Assembly (NCBI GenBank): GCA_963734625.1
Contig: CAVTHW010000018.1
Coordinates: 62,001-126,000, forward strand
DNA: 64,000 nt
Reading direction: 5' to 3'
DNA from: CAVTHW01 sp963734625
GTDB taxonomy: Bacteria > Acidobacteriota > Terriglobia > Bryobacterales > Bryobacteraceae
A program made the translations under genes and the position numbers. The notes under the pieces were generated by a model that searched no databases, had not been told where the DNA came from, and was given only the letters and a program-made list of their open reading frames with translations. The first letter of the stretch is position 1. Each line of letters begins with the position of its first letter. Below, in pieces: positions 49,444 through 59,189 of the stretch.

Positions 49444-49887
49444 ATGGCGGTCTTTCAACAGCGGTTTCGCCTGTCGACAAAAGGACATTGCGACGTCCTG
49501 GACATCACCTCGCAGGTCGAGCGGATCATCGAGGAGAGCCGTCTGCGAGAGGGGATTGTCAACGTCTCCGGGCGCGGCTCGACGCTCGGAATCACGACGA
49601 TCGAGTACGAGCCGGGCTGCATCGCCGATCTGCGCCGCGCGCTGGAAGCGATCGCCCCTTCCAATTCCAACTATGCCCACAACGCCCACTGGGGAGACGA
49701 CAACGGCTACGCCCATCTGCGAAGCGCGCTGGTGGGTACGGCCAAGTCGTACCCTCTCGCCGGCGGATCGCTGGGCCTCGGAACATGGCAGCAGATTGTG
49801 CTCTGCGACTTCGACGAACGCCCGCGCGAGCGGGAAGTGACGGTCACCATCGTCGGCGAACCGGGCGCCGCCAGCCTGTTAGCATGA
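49444..49887 (+). CDS. YjbQ family protein (UPF0047)
   Basis: A 147-residue protein of the YjbQ family, one member of which shows thiamine-phosphate synthase activity. Conserved blocks are LDITSQVERIIEESRLREGI, NVSGRGSTLGITTIEYEPG, HNAHWGDDNGYAHLRSALVG and LGTWQQIVLCDFDERPRERE, holding the conserved histidines, aspartates and final Glu. The ATG at 49444 is preferred over 49420 because homologues start just before the first strand (VFQQRFRLST). serS begins 7 bases after its stop. Confidence 0.9.
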   Translation: MAVFQQRFRLSTKGHCDVLDITSQVERIIEESRLREGIVNVSGRGSTLGITTIEYEPGCIADLRRALEAIAPSNSNYAHNAHWGDDNGYAHLRSALVGTAKSYPLAGGSLGLGTWQQIVLCDFDERPREREVTVTIVGEPGAASLLA

Positions 49888-49894
49888 AAAGACA

Positions 49895-51166
49895 ATGCAT
49901 GACCTGTCCTATTTCCGCGCGAACCTGGACGACGTCGCACGGCGTCTGGCGGCGCGCGGATTCGAACTGAACGTCGCCGAATTCCGCGACCTTGACGGGC
50001 GGCGCCGGGCCGCGGTCACCGAATCCGAGCAGCTCAAGGCGCGGCGCAACGCGGAGAGCGCCGAGATCAGCAAGTTGCGCCGCCAGGGCGCCGACACCGC
50101 CGGCGAGCAGCAGGCGGTGCGCGAAATCGGCGACCGGATCGCGGCGCTCGACGAGCAGGTTAAGGCCCTCGACGAGCAGTTTCGCGAGCAGCTTGCCGGC
50201 ATCCCCAACCTGACCCACGAGTCCGTTCCCGCGGGCCGCAGCGAGGCGGACAACGTGGAGGTGCGCCGCTGGGGACAGCCGCGGCAGTTCGACTTCGAAC
50301 CCAAGGCGCACTGGGACCTCGGCCCGGAATTGGGCATCCTGGATTTCGAGCGGGCCGCCAAGATCACCGGCGCGCGCTTTGCCGTCTACTGGGGCCTGGG
50401 CGCGAAGCTCGAGCGGGCGCTCATCAACTTCATGCTGGACGTCCACACCCGCGAGCACGGCTACACCGAAGTGCTGCCGCCCTTCCTGGTCAACTCGGCC
50501 AGCCTGTTCGGCACCGGCCAGTTGCCCAAGTTCGCCGCGGAGCTGTTCAAGTGCGAGGGCTACGATCTCTGGCTCACCCCGACGGCCGAGGTGCCGGTGA
50601 CGAACCTGTTCCGCAACGAGACGCTGGATGCCGAGCGGCTGCCGCTCAGGATGTGCGCCTACACCCCGTGCTTCCGCAGCGAGGCGGGCTCCTACGGCAA
50701 GGACGTGCGCGGCATCATCCGCCAGCACCAGTTTCAGAAGGTGGAACTGGTCAAGCTGGTCCGGCCTGACAGCAGTTACGACGAGCTGGAGAAGCTGACC
50801 GCCGACGCCGAAGACATCCTCCAGCGGCTGGGGCTTCCTTATCGAACCATTGTCCTATCCAGCGGCGACACCGGCTTCTCCTCGGCCAAGACCTACGACA
50901 TCGAGGTCTGGCTGCCGGGCCTCAATGCCTACAAGGAGATCTCCTCCTGCTCGAACTTCGAGGCTTTCCAGGCGCGGCGCGCGGGCATTCGGGCGAAAGC
51001 GGCGAAAGGCAAAGCCGAATTCGTTCACACCCTGAACGGCAGCGGCCTGGCGGTCGGCCGGACCTGGCTGGCCATCGTCGAGAACTATCAGCAGGAGGAC
51101 GGCTCGGTGGTGGTTCCCGCGGCGCTCAGACCGTACCTCGGCGCCGAACGCCTGACGAAGCCATAG
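49895..51166 (+). CDS. serS: Seryl-tRNA synthetase
   Basis: A class II synthetase of 423 residues charging tRNA(Ser). The N-terminal coiled-coil arm covers about residues 27-100 (AVTESEQLKARRNAESAEIS onward). Motif 2 is CFRSEAGSYGKDVRGIIRQH, the serine-binding loop is LTPTAEVPVTNLFRNE, and motif 3 is SGLAVGRTWLAIVENYQQED. No breaks. The ATG follows GAAAAGAC. It converges with glnB with no gap. Confidence 0.96.
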   Translation: MHDLSYFRANLDDVARRLAARGFELNVAEFRDLDGRRRAAVTESEQLKARRNAESAEISKLRRQGADTAGEQQAVREIGDRIAALDEQVKALDEQFREQLAGIPNLTHESVPAGRSEADNVEVRRWGQPRQFDFEPKAHWDLGPELGILDFERAAKITGARFAVYWGLGAKLERALINFMLDVHTREHGYTEVLPPFLVNSASLFGTGQLPKFAAELFKCEGYDLWLTPTAEVPVTNLFRNETLDAERLPLRMCAYTPCFRSEAGSYGKDVRGIIRQHQFQKVELVKLVRPDSSYDELEKLTADAEDILQRLGLPYRTIVLSSGDTGFSSAKTYDIEVWLPGLNAYKEISSCSNFEAFQARRAGIRAKAAKGKAEFVHTLNGSGLAVGRTWLAIVENYQQEDGSVVVPAALRPYLGAERLTKP

Positions 51167-51505
51167 CTACAGCGCCGCCGCGTCCCGGCTCTCGTCGCGA
51201 ATACGGATCGCCTCGACGACTTCGGAGACGAAGATCTTGCCGTCGCCGATCTTGCCGGTGCGGGCCGAATCGATGATCGCCCGGATCACATCTTCCTTGC
51301 GCTCGGGCGGGACCACCATCTCCAGCTTAATCTTGGGCAACAGATCGACGTGGTACTCGCGTCCACGGTAGGTTTCGGTGTGCCCCTTCTGGCGGCCGTG
51401 CCCTCGCACCTCCGTCACCGTGAGGCCGTCGATGCCGATGCCCTTCAGGGCTTCCCGGACGCTGTCCAGCTTGGCGGGTTGGATAATCGCTTCAATCAGG
51501 AGCAT
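51167..51505 (-). CDS. glnB: PII nitrogen regulatory protein
   Basis: A 112-residue PII signal protein binding ATP/ADP and 2-oxoglutarate. The T-loop GHTETYRGREYHVDLLPKIK carries Tyr51, the uridylylation site. TEVRGHGRQKGH and GKIGDGKIFVSEVVEAIRIR are the two PII signatures. Length is standard. No amtB or glnA is next to it, so GlnB and GlnK roles cannot be separated by context. Confidence 0.95.
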   Translation of the reverse strand: MLLIEAIIQPAKLDSVREALKGIGIDGLTVTEVRGHGRQKGHTETYRGREYHVDLLPKIKLEMVVPPERKEDVIRAIIDSARTGKIGDGKIFVSEVVEAIRIRDESRDAAAL

Positions 51506-51556
51506 AGTAGTACGCTTCGCGATTGTACCTTTCCTCGTCTCCCTTTGCCAAGTGCG

Positions 51557-53089
51557 TTACGGCCGGCGCATCTCCAGTAATTGCACGAAGTGCGTGGGAC
51601 GTTCGCGCCAGCCGAGCAGTCCCATCAGGAAGCGGTCGCGCTGGGAATAGGGAACATACAGACGGGTTTCAACCCGGCGGACCGCGGAGAGTTCAGCCTC
51701 CAGTTTCGAGTTCAGGCCGCCGCGGGAGATGTCGTGCGTGTTGCGCACGTACCAGATCGTGTCCGCGCCCGGCGCGTTCAGGCGCTGCCGGAGGGCGGCT
51801 AGACCGCTGTCGCAGGTGACGAGGATCACCGGTATCCCGCTCCGGACCTGGGTTGTCAGGGGGCCGGGATCGAGATTGCAGGCGTCGGCCACCACCACCG
51901 CCGGTCCAGCGGTGGAATTCTCGTTGATCGTCCGGGCGATTTCCGGGTACGGCAGCAAATAGGCCTTGTCGAGAAAGTCCGTTCTTTGGAAATAGCTCGC
52001 GACGCTTCCCGCCGAGAGCACGGCGAGCGAGCCGCACGCAATCCAGCCGGCGCGGCGGCTGCGTTCGGCGCCGCGCACCAGCAGCAGCAGGAAGAACGGA
52101 AGCAGGAACAACAGGCGCGCCGGAATGAACACGAAGGAAAGCCAGCGGCTGGCTCCCAGGTATGCCGCCACGGCGGTGGGGACGGCCAGCGGGAGCCATG
52201 CCGGAGCGGGCCTGAGCCCCTTCCAGAGCAGATAGGCGAGGGCCGGCGAGATGGCCAGCGCGCCCACCAGGGCCCAGGTGGGCGGCGTCTCTCCAACGCT
52301 GAAACTGAAGAGCCAATAGCCCAGGCGGAGCGCCTCCGTGGCGAGAGGATTCGCCGCCCCAGGGCGCGGCTGCGCCTGGACCATTCGGCCTAACGCTACC
52401 CACAACTCCCACAGCCAGGGATAGTACAAGACCCCAGCCAGAGCCACGGAAACTCCGGTCCACGCCGCCGTCCTCCAATGGCGCGTTCGCATGGCCCGCC
52501 AGGCCGCGATCGCCACCACCGAGCCGAGCAGCGCCAGGCCGGGCAGGTAATGCACGTAAAGAAGACACGAACTCGCCAGGGCGAAGAATACGATGCGCCA
52601 GGCCCGGCGCGCGCCATCCAAGAGTTCCATCGCGGCCCGGAGAGCGATCCCGAACACCAGCACCTGTAAGGCATAGGACCGCGCCATCCGCCCGTAAAGC
52701 AAGAGGCACGGCGAGCAGGCCCAAAGCAGCAGGAACCAGCGCCGCCCGCGTGGTTCCAGTTGCCGGGCCCAGAGCGCGTCGATGGTGACGGTCGCGGCCA
52801 GCGTCGTGAGAACCGAAAGGGCGCGAGCCGCGACAATCGCCGCCACCGGCCATGGGATCAGGAGCCAGAAGTGGACGAGCAGGGTATGCAACGGGGGGTT
52901 GTTCTTCTCTTCCGAGATGGTCCGGATGACGCCGGCCAACGGCCGCGAGGCGGCCAGCAGGGTGAAATGCTCGTCACCCCAGGCCGGCAGCAAGTCCAGG
53001 CGAGGCAGGAGGAGGCAGGCCTGTAGCAGCAGACAGAGCGGCAGGAGGAACCGATCGAGCCGCTCGATGTAGCGCGGGCTGGCGGGCAT
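51557..53089 (-). CDS. GT39-like membrane glycosyltransferase
   Basis: A 510-residue polytopic membrane protein with about 11-12 helices. The first extracytoplasmic loop has PAWGDEHFTLLAASR and SEEKNNPPLHTLLVHFWLL, matching the acidic (DE) and NxPPL-type motifs of lipid-phosphosugar-dependent glycosyltransferases (PMT/ArnT-like GT39/GT83). The C-terminal periplasmic domain includes VVVADACNLDPGPLTTQVRS. It probably adds a sugar to a protein or lipid on the outer face of the cytoplasmic membrane. The ATG is 53089; the promoter/hairpin unit 53133-53274 lies directly upstream. Confidence 0.8.
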   Translation of the reverse strand: MPASPRYIERLDRFLLPLCLLLQACLLLPRLDLLPAWGDEHFTLLAASRPLAGVIRTISEEKNNPPLHTLLVHFWLLIPWPVAAIVAARALSVLTTLAATVTIDALWARQLEPRGRRWFLLLWACSPCLLLYGRMARSYALQVLVFGIALRAAMELLDGARRAWRIVFFALASSCLLYVHYLPGLALLGSVVAIAAWRAMRTRHWRTAAWTGVSVALAGVLYYPWLWELWVALGRMVQAQPRPGAANPLATEALRLGYWLFSFSVGETPPTWALVGALAISPALAYLLWKGLRPAPAWLPLAVPTAVAAYLGASRWLSFVFIPARLLFLLPFFLLLLVRGAERSRRAGWIACGSLAVLSAGSVASYFQRTDFLDKAYLLPYPEIARTINENSTAGPAVVVADACNLDPGPLTTQVRSGIPVILVTCDSGLAALRQRLNAPGADTIWYVRNTHDISRGGLNSKLEAELSAVRRVETRLYVPYSQRDRFLMGLLGWRERPTHFVQLLEMRRP

Positions 53090-53132
53090 AAGCCAGTACT
53101 CAGGATACCCGAGGCGCGAAGCGGGCTGAAAC

Positions 53133-53238
53133 GAGAAACAAAGAAGCCCTGCGTCTGGGTCCGCAGGGCTTCCACTCAGAGGGGCTGGCGACGGGCTGGG
53201 ACCCGTCGCCGGGGATGCTAATGTAATAGCACTTAATT
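53133..53238 (-). ncRNA. Candidate small RNA of about 105 nt
   Basis: A compact unit on the minus strand: promoter at 53245-53274, then three consecutive hairpins and a T-rich end. Hairpin 1 is TGCTA/TAGCA (53216-53231). Hairpin 2 has a perfect 9-bp stem GGCGACGGG/CCCGTCGCC (53187-53210). Hairpin 3 has a perfect 11-bp stem (53143-53172) followed on the transcript by TTTGTTTC, as in an intrinsic terminator. No open frame is present. It could be a free small RNA or a leader/attenuator for the GT39-like gene starting 44 bases further on. Confidence 0.55.
53143..53172 (-). terminator. Intrinsic terminator-like hairpin
   Basis: Stem GAAGCCCTGCG/CGCAGGGCTTC (53143-53153 with 53162-53172), 8-base loop, followed on the minus strand by TTTGTTTC. 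It ends the candidate small RNA or attenuates the GT39-like gene. Confidence 0.6.
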
Positions 53239-53244
53239 GTTCCC

Positions 53245-53274
53245 ATTATAGGGAGTTTCATACCCGTTTGTCCA
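53245..53274 (-). promoter_or_regulatory. Strong sigma-70 promoter with UP-like A-tract
   Basis: On the minus strand TGGACA (53269-53274), an 18-base spacer and a perfect TATAAT (53245-53250), preceded by a seven-A tract (53279-53285) in the position of an UP element. It points toward the candidate small RNA and the GT39-like gene. Confidence 0.7.
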
Positions 53275-53293
53275 GAACTTTTTTTAGGATTTT

Positions 53294-53948
53294 CTAGGCG
53301 CCTGGCGGGCGAAGCTTTCTCGTATCGCTTGTGTTTTCTATCGATTGCGCAGTCTTCTTGGCCAGCTCGTAGTCCCGCGCAAACTGGCGGGTGACCTTGT
53401 CGGCGACGTCCGCGCTGGCGCTGCGGAACTTCGCGCCCGAGGCTCTCCTGGGTTGTGGACCAGAGCACGTCGCCGTCCTTGCTCACCAGCCGGACCGAGG
53501 CGGTGGCCTCGTGCTTGCGTTCGGCGGTACGGTTCGACTCCTGTTCTCCGACGCTGAGCGTGGCGCCGCGAGAGCGCCGGTCCGAGGCGGTTTTGTCGGG
53601 GTCCGCGCCCAGACTGGCCGAGGCGCGGGCGTCGAGGCTGTCGCTGGAAGAGTAAGTGTCGGTGAAAATCAGGTCCTCCGCCGAGCCGCGCAGGATGGCG
53701 TCGGCACGCTGCTCGCTTTCGGTGATGATGAAGAGCTTGGTCCCGAGCAGGCCGCTGATGATCATGTCCCTAAGCTGGCCGGCGGTTTCGCCGCCGCCGA
53801 ACCGGTCGACGTAGACCCGGCGGATGTCCAGCAGCCGGACGAGCGTTTCCGCATCGACGGAAGCCGGCGATGTTGCCGCGGCCGGCGGAGGAGGAGCCTG
53901 GGCGGCCACGAGCCACAGAATCGCTGGAACGATAATTGCAAGCAGCAT
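53294..53948 (-). CDS. Secreted protein of unknown function (frameshifted)
   Basis: The signal peptide is MLLAIIVPAILWLVAAQ. The mature part reads VRLLDIRRVYVDRFGGGETA, MIISGLLGTKLFIITESEQR, ADAILRGSAEDLIFTDTYSS, then GDVLWSTTQES. One extra base near 53445 shifts the frame; continued, it gives KVTRQFARDYELAKKTAQSI and ends at TAG 53294. The layout (short peptide, conserved N-terminal alpha/beta part, repeated E/D strands) recalls CsgG/DUF4136-like outer-membrane-associated proteins, without a firm match. Its start overlaps the stop of the upstream gene (TGATG), so the two are a pair. Confidence 0.7.
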
Positions 53949-54433
53949 CAGCCGCCGCCCATCTTGCGGGCCTCCTCGTCCTGATACTCCACCCTCAGGC
54001 CGGTTCGGGCCGACAGGCTCGCCAGAACGCTGCGCACGTCCTCTTTGTGGATTTGGAAGACCATGGCCTGGCGGCGGCCGTCTTCGTCCATATAGGAGAT
54101 GGTCAGAAAGTGCCGGCGGGACTTGCTGAGCAAGAGCACCGGCGAAATGAGAATCGCCAACGCATAGCGCCGGCCCACCCGCTGGCCGTACTCCAGGAGC
54201 GAAACGCTTTCGTAAGGGACCTGCACGCTGGGGCCCTTCGAGGCGAAGAGCAACATGCCTGGGTCGGTAGTGACGATCCTGCCGGATGTGCCTGAAACGA
54301 AGCTGGAAAGCGTGCCTCCGACATACTCCGCGCGGGCCCCGGTTTTGGCCGCGTGCAGGCGAAAGCCTGGACTCGCGCCCAGATAGACGGACGCCAACAG
54401 GCAGATCGGCAGCGTGCCGGCCGGGAGTCGCAC
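53948..54433 (-). CDS. Secreted/membrane protein of unknown function
   Basis: A 161-residue protein beginning at GTG 54433 with a hydrophobic leader (GTLPICLLASVYLGASPGF). Later blocks are GRIVTTDPGMLLFASKGPSV, VPYESVSLLEYGQRVGRRYA, a second hydrophobic stretch (LAILISPVLLLS) and FLTISYMDEDGRRQAMVFQI. The pattern of a strand-rich domain around one membrane helix recurs in acidobacterial exported proteins. It overlaps the next gene by one base. Confidence 0.6.
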   Translation of the reverse strand: MRLPAGTLPICLLASVYLGASPGFRLHAAKTGARAEYVGGTLSSFVSGTSGRIVTTDPGMLLFASKGPSVQVPYESVSLLEYGQRVGRRYALAILISPVLLLSKSRRHFLTISYMDEDGRRQAMVFQIHKEDVRSVLASLSARTGLRVEYQDEEARKMGGG

Positions 54434-54490
54434 ATTGTGTAGTGGCCGGAAGCTCGGGGGTTTCTCAGTCTCGCTTCGCCGCCCGGCGGG

Positions 54491-55217
54491 TTACTGGAGG
54501 TCCCAGAATCGGAGTCGCGGCGCCGATCCCGGCACGGCGACCGCCGCCGCATAGCCGAATCCGGGTTCAATCGAAGCCAAAAACCAGTCTTCCAGCCCGG
54601 GGCCGCCATTCGCGGGCCGCAGAGACGCCTCAGGCCGTCCTGGCGCGATCGACACTTCGAAGCTGGCCAGCGGGATTCGGAGCCCCTCTCCCAGCGCCTT
54701 GACGTAGGCCTCCTTCAATGTCCAGAGCCGAAAAAAGGATTCGAGTCTGGTCTCGGGCGGAAGAGACCTCAGGTATTCTGCTTCCGCCGGACGTGAAGAA
54801 GCGCTCCGCGATGCGCTCGTGGTCCAGGGCTGGCTTTCCGATCCGCTCCAGATCCACGCCAATCTCCCGTCCGCTGGCGATCCCGTAGAGCGCCCACGAA
54901 TGAGAGTGCGAGACGCTGAATTCCGGCCCTTGGCCGGAGGCCAGGTAGGGCTTGCCTGCCGGACCACAACCGAACTCGATCGCGGCAGGGTCGGCGTGGC
55001 AGTAGCGCGCCAGGATGGTCCGCAGAGAGCCGCGCGCGGCGGCGAAGCGATCCTGCGCCGCCGGGAACCGAAAACGCGCGGCGCGAGCCGATTCGTCCGG
55101 CGAAAGCGTTCGCCGCAATTCGGCCAAATCGGGGCCGGCCAAATCGAGCGGGGCGCGCCACAAATGGACCTCGCCCTGGGCCAGGAGAACGGGAAATGGC
55201 GGCGGAGACCAAACCAT
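54491..55217 (-). CDS. Sfp-type 4-prime-phosphopantetheinyl transferase (frameshifted)
   Basis: It transfers phosphopantetheine from CoA to carrier proteins. The magnesium-binding motif is GREIGVDLERIG and the second signature is FFRLWTLKEAYVKALGEGL. FSVSHSHSWALYGIA precedes the first motif as in Sfp. One base near 54790 breaks the frame between RIAERFF and EAEYLRSLPPE. The protein would have about 241 residues, the Sfp size. No carrier-protein or synthase gene is in the window, so its partner is elsewhere. Confidence 0.87.
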
Positions 55218-55275
55218 TGAGTTACGGCGTTATCGTATCATGTCAGTGTTGTAGAATAATGCCCGAGGTGTCTTG

Positions 55276-57620
55276 ATGAGAGTCCGCTGGTTGTCCGTCG
55301 TCCTGGTTCTGTTTGCCTTTGGCTCCGCCTGCAGCCTAGACCCCAACAGCGCCAAGAAGAAGTATCTCGATAGCGGGAACCGTTACTTCGATAGGGGCAA
55401 GTACCGCGAGGCTTCGATCATGTACCGCAGTGCGCTGAAGAAGGATGTCCGCTTCGCGGCCGCCTACTACCGGCTGGGCCTGACTTATCTGAAGCTCAAA
55501 GATCCCGTCTCTTCGGAGCGGGCCCTGCGGCGCGCCTTCGAACTGATGCCGGCGGGCGCGGAAAAGGATGACGCGGGGGCCAAGCTGGCGGATCTCTATC
55601 TCGGCCGCGTACCTGAGCGACACGCGGCGGGAAAAGGCCTATGAGGCGGAAGTCGTGGAACTCGCCAAGCGCATGCCGGAGAAATCGTTTGACCGGCTTC
55701 GCCTGGAGGGTTATGTGGCGGTGCAGAAGAACGATGCGAAAACGGCCCTGGCGAAATTCAGCGAAGCCAACGCAATCCGGCCCATGGACCCCTCGCTGGT
55801 CCTGGCTTATACCCAGATGCTGATAGCTAACAACCAGTTTGCGGAAGCCGAGAAGCTGGGGCTGGAGCTGATAGCGAAGGACAAGACTTACGGGCCGATG
55901 TACGACGTGCTCTACAGGCAGTACGTCGGGCGGAGCCGCCAGGCAGTTCCCGAGCAGACGAAGAAAGAGTTTGAAGCGAAGGCCGAGCAACTCTGGCGGC
56001 AGAAGGCGGACAACAACCCCTCGGTCTCGGAGTATCGCCTTCAATTGGCGGCCCATTACTTTGTGCGAGGCCAGGCCGAAGAAGGCGAGAGAGCCATCCG
56101 GGTCATCACCTCGGACCCGAAAACGTTCCCGGACGGGCTGCAGAAAGTCGGGGACTTCCATTTGATGTTCCGCCAATTTGACAAGGCCATGGCGTATTAC
56201 CGCGAGGGTTTGAGCAAGAACCCCCAGCAGAAGCTGGACTTCCAGCGCAAGATCGCCGACACTCTCATCACCCAGGGGAAACAGAAAGAGGCTTTGGATT
56301 ACCTGGAGAAGGAGATTCTTAAGGATAATCCCAAGGACTCGGCCGCTCTGGCCATGCGTGCCTCTCTGTGGCTGGATACGGGCAACCGGGCGCAGTTGCA
56401 GCAAGCGGTGGGAGAGCTTGAGGCGTCCGTTGGCAAGCTGCCGCAGAACGCGGTGGTCCGGTTCAACCTAGGCCGGGCCTATTGGGCCAAAGGGGATTTG
56501 GACCAGGCTCGGAACCAGTTCCGCGCGGCTCTCGATTTGCAGCCGGACTACCTCGCGCCCCGGCTGGCCTTGGGACAGATCTATCTCGCCAAGGGCGAGC
56601 TTCAGATGGCCCTGCAAACGGCGAACGAGACCCTGACGATGAGCCCTGGCAACCTGGAAGCGCGACTGATACGGGGAGCGGCACTGCAGGGGGTGGGTAA
56701 GCCGGATGAGGCTCGAGCCGAGCTCCAGGCGATTCTGAAAGCCGACCCAAGCGTCCTTCAGGCGAGAATGCAACTCGGCCTTCTGGAGCTCAAGCTTGAA
56801 GAACTTCGCAGCTGCGGAAAAGATATTCTCGGAGTGCACGGACCCGCCCGGCGGCAATTATCCGTGCCTTTTGGGACGGAGCGAGGTGTACATGGCGCAG
56901 AAGGACTTCGGCCGGGCCATCGAACTGCTCTCCGCGGCGCGGAAGAAGAACCCCGACAGCCAGAGAATCATTTTGGCACTGGCCAATTCCCAGGTCCTGG
57001 CGGGCCAGTACGATGCGGCGATATCCGGCTACCAGGCGTTGATAGCCCGCGAACCCCAGTCCAGCGACTATGAACTGCGTCTGGGGGAGACCTATCGGCG
57101 CGCCGGAAAGACCGAAGATGCGATTCAGCATTTTCGCAGGGTCAAGCAGCTCGATCCAAATGCCGCGGAGGCCGGAGTTTGGCTGGCGTTATTGCTGCAT
57201 CAGGTTGGACGCCAAACCGAGGCCAAGGCGGAGTACGACAGGATTCTGAAGCTTCAGCCGGACAATCCCGTCGCTCTGAACAACATGGCCTACATGGTGG
57301 CCGAGCAGGGCGGCGACCTCGATGTGGCGCTGACCTATGCCCAAAGGGCCAAGTCGAAGTTCCCCCAGTCGCTCGAGATCTCCGACACCCTGGGCTGGAT
57401 CATGATCAAGAAGAATCTCACCCCCGGCGCCCTGGAGATTTTTAAAGATCTCGTCGTCAAGAGGCCCAGCAGCCCCACGTTCCGATACCATCTGGGAATG
57501 GCGCTCTTCCAGCAGGGGGACAAGCCTGGAGCGAAGCGGGCCCTGGAGGCTGCGCTAACCCTTGCTCCCGCTCAGGAGGAGGCAGTCAAGATCAAGGAAC
57601 TGCTCCAGAAGATCGGCTGA
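55276..57620 (+). CDS. TPR-repeat lipoprotein (two frameshifts)
   Basis: A protein of about 780 residues. The N-terminus is a lipoprotein signal (LSVVLVLFAFGSACS, lipid Cys near residue 20). The rest is a long series of tetratricopeptide repeats, for example SGNRYFDRGKYREASIMYRS, VRFNLGRAYWAKGDLDQARN and FRYHLGMALFQQGDKPGAKR. Breaks lie near 55602 and 56798, each explained by one base. The size and repeat type recall the PEP-CTERM/exopolysaccharide-associated TPR lipoproteins, and the next gene supports that. It probably acts as a periplasmic assembly scaffold. Confidence 0.8.
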
Positions 57621-57635
57621 GACCGGAGCGCGGCA

Positions 57636-58324
57636 TTGCAGGACTATATCCGAGGCTTGGCGTCCGGGCGCCCGTCCTGGCCGTATGTTGCGCCGTTCGT
57701 CACTTTTCTCGTCTTTCTGGGGGTGAGTCCATGGCTGCCGGCGGGCCCTGAGTTCACCTACCCTTTGCGGGTGGTGGTGGTGGGGCGACGCTCCTGCTCT
57801 GGTCCCGAGGAGTGGTCAGCTTGCGGGTGTCCCGGGCCGTGGCGAGCGTCATCTTGGGCGTGTCGGTGTTCCTGATCTGGATCGCTCCCGACCTGTTGTG
57901 GCCGGGCTTTCGCGCGCACTGGCTTTTCCAGAACCCGCTCACGGGGGAGTTGGTCAGTTCCTTTTCGGAGCGCTTGCGGGGAGACGCGTTTTTTATCGCC
58001 TGGCGGTGCGCGGGCGCGGCGCTCCTCGTGCCGGTCATTGAAGAGCTTTTCTGGCGTGCCTGGCTCATGCGCTGGGTGATCGATCGCGACTTCGGCAAGA
58101 TCGCGCTGGGAACCTATCAGGCGCGCGCATTCTGGATTTGCGCCCTGCTGTTCGCCGCCGAGCACGGGCCGTACTGGGACGTCGGCCTGGCGGCGGGCGT
58201 GGCATTCAACTGGTGGATGGTTCGCACGCGCAGCCTGGGAGACTGCATCCTGGCCCACGCTGTCACGAACGCCTGCCTGGCGGCCTACGTGCTGATCTTC
58301 GACCGTTGGGAGTACCTGCTTTGA
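57636..58324 (+). CDS. CAAX-protease-related (CPBP) membrane protein (frameshifted)
   Basis: A polytopic protein of about 229 residues. The intramembrane protease motifs are PVIEELFWRAWLMRW (paired Glu), FAAEHGPYWDVGLAAG (His) and LAHAVTNACLA (His/Asn). The form closely resembles the CAAX-prenyl-protease-related proteins found with exosortase/PEP-CTERM systems. A run GTGGTGGTGGTGGGGC near 57780 breaks the frame, a typical homopolymer/repeat error site. The start is probably TTG 57636, with GGAG upstream, 15 bases after the TPR lipoprotein stop. No exosortase is in the window. Confidence 0.8.
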
Positions 58325-58367
58325 ACGAGCCGCGAGGCACCGGCGCGGCATGTCAAAATGGGTATGA

Positions 58368-59180
58368 ATGATCGAGATAATCAGGCCGGGAGCCTCGGCC
58401 AGGAACGCCCGTTTTGTCCTCTTCGATTTTGACGGCACAGTCTCGCTTATCCGCGCCGGATGGGTGGACGTCATGGTGCCGATGATGGTCGAGATTCTGG
58501 ACGGCCTCAAGACCGGCGAGAGCGAAGCAGATCTGCGCGCGGTGGTGGAGGAGTTCGTCGCGCGGCTCACGGGCAAGCAGACCATGTACCAGATGATCGA
58601 ACTGGCCCGGCAGGTCGAACTGAGAGGCGGCCAGCCTCTGGAGCCGCTCCAGTATAAGAGGACCTATCTGGCGAAGTTGCACGAGAAGATCCGCCACCGT
58701 CTCGAGGAGCTTCGCAACGGGACGACCTGTCCCGAGAAGTACCTGGTGCCCGGCGTACGCCCGATGCTTGAAGCGCTCGACGGCATGGGGCTCAAGATGT
58801 ACCTGGCGAGCGGCACGGACCAGGAGTACATGCGGGACGAAGCCCGCCTGCTGGACGTGGACCGGTATTTCACCGGGGGCGTCTATGGCGCGCTGGACGA
58901 CTACCGGAGCTTCTCGAAGAAGATCCTGATTCAGCAGGTGATAGCCGACAGCGGCTGCCGCGGCGGAGATTTCCTGGGCTTCGGAGACGGCTACGTTGAG
59001 ATCGAGAACGTCAAGGAGGTCGGCGGCACCGCCGTGGGGGTCGCCACCGCCGAGCCCGATTGCCTGCACGTCGACGAATGGAAGCGCCAGCGTCTGGCCG
59101 GGGCCGGCGCCGATTTCATCATCCCCAACTTCCTGAATCACGAGGAACTGCTCGCGGCGCTGTTTCCCCGGGCGGCGTGA
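58368..59180 (+). CDS. HAD-family hydrolase
   Basis: A 270-residue phosphatase-like protein. Motif I is FVLFDFDGTVSLIRAGW, motif II is MYLASGTDQEYMRDEA, and motif IV lies in DFLGFGDGYVEIENVKEVGG. A large helical cap lies between motifs I and II (about residues 35-135). It resembles phosphoglycolate-phosphatase-like members. The ATG at 58368 has no strong ribosome binding site. It converges with the zinc-ribbon gene. The substrate is unknown. Confidence 0.85.
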   Translation: MIEIIRPGASARNARFVLFDFDGTVSLIRAGWVDVMVPMMVEILDGLKTGESEADLRAVVEEFVARLTGKQTMYQMIELARQVELRGGQPLEPLQYKRTYLAKLHEKIRHRLEELRNGTTCPEKYLVPGVRPMLEALDGMGLKMYLASGTDQEYMRDEARLLDVDRYFTGGVYGALDDYRSFSKKILIQQVIADSGCRGGDFLGFGDGYVEIENVKEVGGTAVGVATAEPDCLHVDEWKRQRLAGAGADFIIPNFLNHEELLAALFPRAA

Positions 59181-59189
59181 CGCCGCGCG

